From DASSOY01 sp035776675 (GTDB lineage Bacteria; Bacillota; Bacilli; Bacillales; DASSOY01), in assembly GCA_035776675.1 (NCBI GenBank), contig DASTWO010000144.1:1-7450 (forward strand): a stretch of 7,450 bases of DNA. The letters are read 5' to 3'. This document shows positions 1-4,964 of this stretch, in pieces. The notes under the pieces are model-generated. The model had not been told where the DNA came from, did not search any database, and saw only the letters and a program-made list of their open reading frames with translations. The position numbers and the translations under genes are program-made. Each line of letters begins with the position of its first letter. Position 1 is the first letter of the stretch.

Positions 1-35
1 ACACCTATTTTTCCAACCAACCATTTGATAAACCG

Positions 36-63
36 ATTATACAGAAATTTTAAGGAAGGTTAA
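36..63 (-). promoter_or_regulatory. Weak promoter-like sequence pointing out of the window
   Basis: Minus strand: a perfect -10 TATAAT (36-41), a 16-nt spacer and a poor -35 TTAACC (58-63, four of six matches). It follows the doubtful 65-codon frame and the possible terminator, and would serve a gene beyond position 1. The A/T-rich setting makes a chance match quite likely. Confidence 0.25.
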
Positions 64-74
64 ACTACTTCACT

Positions 75-272
75 TTAAAGCGAGAACCAGATTTTTCGTT
101 TATACGTTTTTTGACGGTACGGTTTTTCAATTCTGTCAAAAGGAAAGATGTCCTCAAAAGCTAAAACTTTTGGGACACCTTCCTTCCTGGAACCTTCAAA
201 CAGGCAAGAAAGCCTTAATTCTTTTCCGTTGGCTGTATTTTTGTGATAGGTATATCTTATTCGTTCAGCCAT
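75..272 (-). CDS. Doubtful 65-codon reading frame overlapping the xylanase stop
   Basis: An ATG at 272 lies 16 nt inside the 3' end of the xylanase gene in another frame, and the frame runs to a TAA at 75. The predicted protein is basic and soluble, with no signal peptide, membrane segment or motif I recognise. Codon choice looks ordinary for the neighbourhood, and the overlapping start would allow translational coupling. Against it, no Shine-Dalgarno is visible upstream of the ATG, and a terminator-like hairpin (149-177) sits in its middle. It may be chance, a decayed remnant, or a small hypothetical protein. Confidence 0.25.
   Translation of the reverse strand: MAERIRYTYHKNTANGKELRLSCLFEGSRKEGVPKVLAFEDIFPFDRIEKPYRQKTYKRKIWFSL
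149..177 (-). terminator. Possible terminator hairpin after the xylanase gene
   Basis: On the minus strand TGTCCCAAAAG and CTTTTGAGGACA pair through 11 bp with one bulged base around a 6-nt loop (161-166). The sequence after the stem in this direction is U-rich (UCUUUCCUUUU). It lies about 80 nt after the xylanase stop and is the best terminator candidate seen there. The stem is A/T-rich beside the loop and the U tract is broken, so strength is uncertain. Confidence 0.38.
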
Positions 273-3200
273 ACGTTCAGAAACATTTCGAGGTCGGCTT
301 TGGACGAGGTATCTATATGTTTGTCTGACATCCTCTCAACGAAGTCAAGCGCTTTTCGCAACTTCCTTTGTCGTTTGTCAGCGTCTTTGGCACGCTCAGC
401 CTGTTGAACGTGAGCCTTCAACGCCCTTTTTGGTCCATGTGAATGAATCGCTGCATGATCAATCAATCGGTAAAGGTTTTCAAAAGTAGGTGCGACAACG
501 CGGACATTTAAAGTTTGGATTTCCTCGATGTTCCCCGCTTGGTCAACCGACCTATAATCGATGCTTGTCGTTCCATCGGCCTTTATAGCAAACGGAGCGG
601 AATACGTTTGCCACTCGCCCCCGTTAAGGCGATATTTCGTTTTTTCAACGCCCGATTGTTTATCCTTTGCGGTTAATGTCACTTTTACCTGGCCCATGAA
701 ATTTTCATCAGACAACTTTTTACCGGCAAGGCTAACTGTTGTTGTCGGCGGTGTTTGATCCCTCGTAAGAAGCAATACCCCTAATCTTGATGTGTTCTGA
801 TAAGACTGACCGGTTGGGTCATTCCACGTGACGACACTATCTCTCGTACCGTCGCCGTCTGCATCATTGTTCACCTGGAAGTCGAATCCGAAGGTCGTGC
901 CGACAGACGGGTCAATGTCCAGCTTGATTCTGGCCTCCACGACATAACCGTGATCTGTTATTCGTGTAGCTGTTTTAAAAGTTTCTGCCGAAGCACCACC
1001 CGCAAAACTTTGGTTATTCTTGAAATTCACCCGGTATTGACGATCATCCGGTTGATAATACTCAGTCTTTGCATTGTTTTGGTCAAGGAAGATTTCAACC
1101 GAATCCTGCTGATACGCTGCGGAACTTTCAGCACTTAACAGGTTGTCCGTAACATCAGCGTAAACATACAAATAACCGTCGTCCCACAGGGTCCGGAATT
1201 TTGCCGTTGCACCGTCCTTGCCCATGACCCATGTGTTTGTCGAAAGCACCGAGGCATTCTCCCACACATCATCCATTTGTGCATCAATCTCCGGTGTCCC
1301 GAAGAACGTTTTGCTGATTTTAATCGTGCTCAGCAGGTTCAAGATGCCATAGCCGGCTGTACTGTCTTCCTGGTTATTATTCGTGTCATTCCAAGAAAAC
1401 ATTAAATTGTTTTGGTCCGCCTCTTTTACCCTGATATCAAAATTCACTTGATCTCCGACTGCCACAGGTTGACTTAAGGGAATCTCAGCTTCGACCGTAT
1501 AACCATCCATCGTCCTTGTCACAGCATAATCAGCATCGGACCTGCCGTCCCGCTTCAATGCGAATTTCTGCGGTTCACCGTTCTCAGACATGAATACGGC
1601 AACTGTGTCCTCCAAATTGTAGGAATCATCTTGTACATGGGCCAGCACATACAGATGGTTTTTATTCCACTGCGTCCGGAAGGATGCTGACAGATTGCCA
1701 CCTCCCGAAAATTCGGTGGCAGGAACCGTCTCCCAACTCAAGTCTACCTTACCGTCAATCGTCGGCGTCCCTTTTGCGGCCCCCACCTTGTGAATAAGCG
1801 GCGGAAGTTTCGACGGATTGACCAAGGCCCAATAGGCAGGCTTGGCCTGTAAGTTCTCATCAAATACAAATGGTGCATCCTGGCGTGGAATCGGCCTGTC
1901 TGTCAACCATGTGTGGTCGTCAGCGATTCCCCAGAACGTGACACTCTTGATATCGTCGCTGATGGACTCGAACATATTGAAAAGATTTTTGTAGCGATAC
2001 GCCTGTTGAATATAAAGTTCTCTCGGGATCGCATCAAAAGTCGGGTAACTGCTCGTGTTGTCCGTATAAATGCTCATGTCCAGCTCGGTGATCTCGTTAA
2101 TAAACCCGGCAGCTGCATATTTTTCAAGCGATTTTTTGATCTGTTTGACGCTCGGACTCTGAATATTGATGTGCATTTGATTGCCGACGCATTCAATCGG
2201 CACCCCTTCACTTCTTAACCTGGTCGCGACATCGAATAAAGCATCGCGTTTTGCCGGGCTGTTGATGCCGTAGTCATTGATACAAAGTGTTGATTCATCG
2301 GCGAAGCCATCCTCTTTCAGCGCTTTGTGCACGGTATTGAAAGCCACTCTAATGTAGTCATCGCCAGCGATTTGGTACCATCTACTTCTTCTCAGTCCGT
2401 TGTCATAGGCCGTGTTAATGACCTCATTGACTACATCCCACGATTTCACCACGCCGGGGTAATTTTGGTCAACATGATCCACAACCGTGTTGATATAAGT
2501 TCTCAGACGGTCGAGGAGCAATTTTTTGTTTTCATTGTTTGGACCGGGGCCCGTCATGAATTCCCCGTTTTTCTTGAAAAACCAATCGGGTACCTGCTTA
2601 TGCCAAACGAGGTTGTGATAACGCATCGTCTTCCCGCTTTTCCTGGCAAATTCCAAAATTTCATCCATGGCATCAAAGGTGTATTTTCCTTTGGCGGGAT
2701 GAGTATTGATTGGCTTCATGACATTTTCAGCCACAATGACGTCGTAATGCTTCTTCAGCAATGCCGCATGGCCACCTGTCAATTGAGCGGGTTCAACGGC
2801 TGCGCCGATTTTGAATTCACCCTTAAACACGTTTTTCAATGACGGAATATCCTCTTGAATCTGTGAGGGCTGTTGAGCCTTTACAATAAAATCATCCAAG
2901 TAGAAGGGCGCCAACCCAGAATCGGACTCCACATAGAATGATAGACCGGTAGCTTCGGAGGTTAGCGTAAAAGTGCCCTTGAGTTGCATCCATCCGCTGT
3001 CCGTAACTTCTACATTACCGCTGATTCCTTTGTAGATGGTTCCTTCACTGTCATCCAGCTGGTAACTGATTCTCAGTTTCATCGGGGCTGCCCCCTGGGC
3101 CAGTTTCACCCAGGTGGAAACATCGTAGGTGACGCCCTGCTGAATCTTGTCTAAAACATTGAAGCTTGCGCCATTCCATTTTTCCGTTCGTCCTGTAACC

Positions 3201-4621
3201 GATAAGCTGTTGCTGCCTTGATGCGAAACATCAGTTGCAACTTCCAGGTTGACGTCAGCGCCTCTTGGGTTGAAGCCTTGTGTCGTGCCGTCTTCGAACC
3301 CTGCCGAAACAACCGGTCCTTCGGGAGCAGAATTCTGCGGCGGCGACACCATTGTAATGGTGACATCGTCAATATAAAACTCGTCATCCGGATTATTGCT
3401 TTCAAAGTAAAGCAATTGTCCTGCTTGTTCCTTGGTAAATGAATAGGTTCCTTCGAGCCTTGTCCATTCTGTATTGGAAATGTCGGTTGCGGTCACTTGG
3501 GCATAACCAACATCACCGCCTGTAGGGGTATGTTGCATCGTGATCTTTACCTGACTCGGCGTTGATGGTGCAACCTTCAACTTGACCCAACCGGAAATTT
3601 CATATTCTGCGCCTTTCTTCAACTTACCTGACAAATCAAGACTCGGCCCATTCCAAGTGGCTGTTCTTCCAGTAGTTAATAAGCTTGCGCTGCCTGAATG
3701 AGAAACATCGTTCACAACATTTAATGTGACACCGCCCCTTGGCTCCCAGCCTTGTTTTGTACCGTCTTCAAAGGTTGCGTGATAAACCGTTTGTGTCTCT
3801 GTCTGGCTTCCCGATCCTGTATCCTGTGCAGGTAGCGGTCCGCCAATCCATTCTGCAATTTGGCTAAGGTCCTTGTCTAATACATAGTAACGACCCATGG
3901 CATAATCGCCGGCATTAGGGTATCCCACTTTAAATGCGTACTCGATGCCATTTTCCTTATTCACTTGTATGGCAACATCATTGTAGCTGCCATAAGGATA
4001 TGCCATCAGAATCGGGGCTTTTCCTGTGATATTTTTTATATATTGATTTGCTGAAATAATTTGTTCTTCAGCTTGTGCTCTCGTTATTTCACTTCTCTTA
4101 CTGCCATCAGTCCCCCAAATTGCGCCGTCATGCGTTTTGGAATGATTCTGTATGCTGACATTCGGGTTGCCCACCAGACTTTTCAACTGTTCTTCCGACA
4201 TGCTGTAACCGCCGCCTATCCAGTCGGTGATGACAAACAAAACAGCGTTAAAGTCATGTTTCTGCAATATCGGAAGCGCAGTTGTAACGAAGTCAGATGT
4301 CGCATCGTCAAAGGTTAATAAAATTGGATTTTTGGGAACCCGCATTTCTCCATTCATGATTTTCACATATTGTTCTGCAGTCAAAGTGTTGTAACCATTC
4401 TCATCAAGATAAATCATCGTATTCTTAAAATGTTCAATGCTGGTATCCGTGTATTCATTAGTAGGATTCTCGACAATGCGATGGTACAAAAGAACCGGAA
4501 TATTAACGTTCGTTTCCGCATTTACTTCACCATTGGCTGCATTTGCTTTTGGAAGCAAGCCAGGTGTTAAAAAGCTGAAAATCAATAGCGTGATGGTAAA
4601 TAAACTGAACTTTCTCTTCAT
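257..4621 (-). CDS. Secreted modular xylanase: CE4 deacetylase, 2x CBM22, GH10, 2x CBM9, Ig-like, C-terminal helical module
   Basis: A 1454-residue extracellular endo-1,4-beta-xylanase (EC 3.2.1.8) with a second predicted catalytic domain. Order: signal peptide 1-28 (MKRK, hydrophobic core, cleavage probably after ANA); CE4 polysaccharide deacetylase about 40-262; Gly/Ser/Thr/Gln linker 263-277; CBM22 about 279-426; CBM22 about 436-583; GH10 about 593-938; CBM9 about 941-1098; CBM9 about 1099-1286; Ig/OmpL47-like module about 1290-1377; basic helical module about 1378-1454. The GH10 catalytic pair is present, with E733 in WDVVNE as acid/base and E846 in ITELDM as nucleophile. CBM22-CBM22-GH10-CBM9-CBM9 is a known architecture of large bacterial xylanases; the N-terminal CE4 is the added part. 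No LPXTG sorting signal, SLH repeat or dockerin is seen. The reading frame is continuous, with no sign of frameshift. The start is fixed by a strong RBS and the signal peptide. Expression is probably from the promoter at 4823-4851 under CcpA control. It lies just after xylAB, matching a xylan-to-xylulose-5-phosphate role. The GH10 function is near certain; the CE4 substrate is not. Confidence 0.96.
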   Translation of the reverse strand: MKRKFSLFTITLLIFSFLTPGLLPKANAANGEVNAETNVNIPVLLYHRIVENPTNEYTDTSIEHFKNTMIYLDENGYNTLTAEQYVKIMNGEMRVPKNPILLTFDDATSDFVTTALPILQKHDFNAVLFVITDWIGGGYSMSEEQLKSLVGNPNVSIQNHSKTHDGAIWGTDGSKRSEITRAQAEEQIISANQYIKNITGKAPILMAYPYGSYNDVAIQVNKENGIEYAFKVGYPNAGDYAMGRYYVLDKDLSQIAEWIGGPLPAQDTGSGSQTETQTVYHATFEDGTKQGWEPRGGVTLNVVNDVSHSGSASLLTTGRTATWNGPSLDLSGKLKKGAEYEISGWVKLKVAPSTPSQVKITMQHTPTGGDVGYAQVTATDISNTEWTRLEGTYSFTKEQAGQLLYFESNNPDDEFYIDDVTITMVSPPQNSAPEGPVVSAGFEDGTTQGFNPRGADVNLEVATDVSHQGSNSLSVTGRTEKWNGASFNVLDKIQQGVTYDVSTWVKLAQGAAPMKLRISYQLDDSEGTIYKGISGNVEVTDSGWMQLKGTFTLTSEATGLSFYVESDSGLAPFYLDDFIVKAQQPSQIQEDIPSLKNVFKGEFKIGAAVEPAQLTGGHAALLKKHYDVIVAENVMKPINTHPAKGKYTFDAMDEILEFARKSGKTMRYHNLVWHKQVPDWFFKKNGEFMTGPGPNNENKKLLLDRLRTYINTVVDHVDQNYPGVVKSWDVVNEVINTAYDNGLRRSRWYQIAGDDYIRVAFNTVHKALKEDGFADESTLCINDYGINSPAKRDALFDVATRLRSEGVPIECVGNQMHINIQSPSVKQIKKSLEKYAAAGFINEITELDMSIYTDNTSSYPTFDAIPRELYIQQAYRYKNLFNMFESISDDIKSVTFWGIADDHTWLTDRPIPRQDAPFVFDENLQAKPAYWALVNPSKLPPLIHKVGAAKGTPTIDGKVDLSWETVPATEFSGGGNLSASFRTQWNKNHLYVLAHVQDDSYNLEDTVAVFMSENGEPQKFALKRDGRSDADYAVTRTMDGYTVEAEIPLSQPVAVGDQVNFDIRVKEADQNNLMFSWNDTNNNQEDSTAGYGILNLLSTIKISKTFFGTPEIDAQMDDVWENASVLSTNTWVMGKDGATAKFRTLWDDGYLYVYADVTDNLLSAESSAAYQQDSVEIFLDQNNAKTEYYQPDDRQYRVNFKNNQSFAGGASAETFKTATRITDHGYVVEARIKLDIDPSVGTTFGFDFQVNNDADGDGTRDSVVTWNDPTGQSYQNTSRLGVLLLTRDQTPPTTTVSLAGKKLSDENFMGQVKVTLTAKDKQSGVEKTKYRLNGGEWQTYSAPFAIKADGTTSIDYRSVDQAGNIEEIQTLNVRVVAPTFENLYRLIDHAAIHSHGPKRALKAHVQQAERAKDADKRQRKLRKALDFVERMSDKHIDTSSKADLEMFLNVWLNE
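260..754 (-). other. C-terminal tail: Ig/OmpL47-like module plus basic helical FIMAH-like module
   Basis: Residues 1290-1377 (TPPTTTVSLAG, LTAKDKQSGVEKTKYRLNGG, YRSVDQAGNIE) match the pattern of OmpL47/Ig-like beta-sandwich modules common in secreted Bacillales enzymes. Residues 1378-1454 are different: rich in Lys, Arg, Ala and His, predicted helical, with a pattern of spaced Leu and Ala (LYRLIDHAAIHSHGPKRALK; LRKALDFVERM). This resembles the FIMAH-type module found at the end of some Bacillus exoenzymes, probably for attachment to the cell surface. That match is from memory of the pattern. Confidence 0.6.
764..1801 (-). repeat. Tandem CBM9 modules (residues ~941-1098 and ~1099-1286)
   Basis: Both copies start with a GTP-IDG or GTPEIDA element, then a tryptophan, FRT-W, LYV-A-V-D and VEA-I, and end with a SWND or TWNDP element before the closing strand. 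The second copy is longer. It keeps DSVEIFLDQNN, the YRVNF strand and an Asp-rich NNDADGDGTRD loop (1251-1261) that probably binds calcium. The first copy lacks about 30 residues across these parts, so it is probably degenerate in binding. A similar division, with the downstream CBM9 binding sugar reducing ends, is known for Thermotoga maritima Xyn10A. Confidence 0.87.
1808..2845 (-). other. Domain: GH10 endo-xylanase (residues ~593-938)
   Basis: Retaining (beta/alpha)8 xylanase. Recognised elements: FKIGAAVEP start, the substrate-site block around RYHNLVWHKQVPDWF (H669, W673, H674), acid/base E733 in SWDVVNEV, NDYGIN (782-787), GNQMHI (813-818, with Q815 and H817), nucleophile E846 in ITELDMS, and VTFWGIADDHTW (W897, W905). 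Every expected active-site residue is present and the length is normal. It cuts internal beta-1,4 links of xylan. Confidence 0.96.
2873..3787 (-). repeat. Tandem CBM22 modules (residues ~279-426 and ~436-583)
   Basis: Two diverged copies of about 148 residues. Both open with FEDGT-QG, continue with a PRG motif, a DVSH-GS-SL segment, TGRT--WNG and WVKL, and close with a Y[IL]DD motif. This is the CBM22 (CBM_4_9 superfamily) pattern commonly placed before GH10 domains, where it binds xylan and often stabilises the catalytic domain. Copy 1 has the canonical GRTATWNGPS; copy 2 has GRTEKWNGAS and a shorter central loop, so the two may differ in ligand preference. Confidence 0.9.
3836..4504 (-). 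other. Domain: CE4/NodB polysaccharide deacetylase (residues ~40-262)
   Basis: The domain opens with NIPVLLYHRIV and carries TFDDA (103-107), HSKTH (160-164) and AYPYGSYN (207-214). By family knowledge D105 is the catalytic base, and D106, H160 and H164 bind the metal; all are present, so activity is plausible. Ala replaces the usual Gly after TFDD, and AYPYG replaces the RPPYG of typical acetylxylan esterases and chitin deacetylases. The opening and the YPYG motif recall the IcaB/PgaB/YxkH branch. In the context of a xylanase, acetylxylan is the natural substrate guess, but a beta-1,6-GlcNAc polymer or cell-wall glycan cannot be excluded. Confidence 0.88.
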
Positions 4622-4627
4622 GTTCGA

Positions 4628-4634
4628 CCTCCTT
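4628..4634 (-). promoter_or_regulatory. Strong ribosome binding site of the xylanase gene
   Basis: AAGGAGG on the minus strand ends 6 nt before the ATG at 4621. It is a full-length match to the Bacillales anti-Shine-Dalgarno and fixes this ATG, which begins a clear signal peptide, as the start. Confidence 0.92.
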
Positions 4635-4709
4635 GAATTTTTGTGTTGCCGAGATCAGCGAGATTGAATCACCCCCCTTAATGACATTGGCTAAACAAAG
4701 AACACAAAA

Positions 4710-4724
4710 AGAATCCGCTTACAT
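4710..4724 (-). promoter_or_regulatory. CcpA catabolite-responsive element (cre)
   Basis: Minus-strand ATGTAAGCGGATTCT agrees at every defined position with the degenerate cre consensus WTGNAANCGNWNNCW. It has two mismatches to the more symmetric form TGWAANCGNTNWCA. It lies about 93-107 nt downstream of the inferred transcription start and about 90 nt before the start codon. CcpA bound there would act as a roadblock to elongation rather than compete for the promoter. This predicts glucose repression of the xylanase. The box is flanked by CAAAGAA (4696-4702) and TTCTTTG (4725-4731), which could pair in the RNA. Confidence 0.72.
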
Positions 4725-4822
4725 TTCTTTGGCCTAAATAGCGTGAGCTCTATTTTCCAGAAACATTAGCGGTTTTTCCTGATGATATGTCTTTGTCAGC
4801 ATTGTCATAAAACTATGAAACT

Positions 4823-4851
4823 ATTATAACAATAACAATCTACTTTGTCTA
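4823..4851 (-). promoter_or_regulatory. Sigma-A-type extended -10 promoter of the xylanase gene
   Basis: On the minus strand: -35 TAGACA (4846-4851, five of six matches to TTGACA), a 17-nt spacer, and -10 TATAAT (4823-4828, perfect). The -10 is preceded by TG at the right distance, giving TGTTATAAT, an extended -10. Transcription would start near 4816, giving a 5' leader of about 195 nt before the xylanase ATG. It lies downstream of the xylAB hairpin, so the xylanase gene probably has its own transcript. Confidence 0.75.
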
Positions 4852-4865
4852 ATTGATAAACAAAG
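4843..4865 (-). promoter_or_regulatory. Inverted repeat over the -35, candidate repressor operator
   Basis: Arms CTTTGT (4843-4848) and ACAAAG (4860-4865) are separated by 11 nt, and the outer symmetry extends to 8 of 11 positions. The element overlaps the -35 hexamer at 4846-4851, a typical position for a repressor site. One half, TAAACAAAG (4857-4865), recurs exactly at 4692-4700 in the leader, next to the cre box. TTTGTTTA also occurs inside the B. subtilis XylR operator as I recall it, so XylR is a reasonable guess for a xylan gene. However, the arm spacing is wider than in the Bacillus xyl operator, so the assignment is only a hypothesis. Confidence 0.35.
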
Positions 4866-4900
4866 AAAAAAGATGTCATTGATTTTTACCGGATTTTCAC

Positions 4901-4933
4901 AAATGAGTCCAACCTTTGTGGTTGAACCCATTT
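4901..4933 (-). terminator. Hairpin terminator after xylAB
   Basis: Read on the minus strand, arms AAATGGGTTCAACC and GGTTGGACTCATTT flank a 5-nt loop, giving a 14-bp stem 31 nt after the xylB stop. Two of the pairs are G-U in minus-strand RNA. In plus-strand RNA the same positions would be A-C mismatches, so the fold suits transcription in the xylB direction. The run of U after the stem is short (UUU, then GUG), so termination may be partial, or the stem may mainly protect the 3' end of the xylAB message. Its position before the next promoter suits separation of the two transcripts. Confidence 0.62.
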
Positions 4934-4964
4934 TTGGCATAAATGAAATTGTACCAAACATTTT

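Larger units (their letters stand above)
4622..4964. other. Intergenic region between xylB and the xylanase gene
   Basis: This 343-nt stretch has no convincing gene. In minus-strand order it contains the xylAB hairpin (4901-4933), the inverted repeat and promoter (4823-4865), a long A/T-rich leader with the cre box (4710-4724), a run of six G (4672-4677) and the RBS. The G run looks like a second Shine-Dalgarno, but only a five-codon GTG frame follows it, so no leader peptide is called. A direct repeat CGAGAT occurs at 4650-4655 and 4659-4664. No riboswitch fold was recognised. Confidence 0.6.

Noticed and set aside
2327..2842. 171-codon open frame on the plus strand inside the GH10 coding region
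   Set aside because: It is antisense to a catalytic domain with every conserved residue, shows no family motif and has no convincing RBS; it is a shadow of the constrained coding frame.
4672..4677. Run of six G on the minus strand, resembling a second Shine-Dalgarno for a leader peptide
   Set aside because: The only nearby start is an overlapping GTG giving five codons before a stop, so a regulatory leader peptide is not supported.
4622..4964. Riboswitch or T-box in the long xylanase leader
   Set aside because: No conserved T-box, purine, TPP or similar core motif and no terminator/antiterminator pair could be identified by eye.
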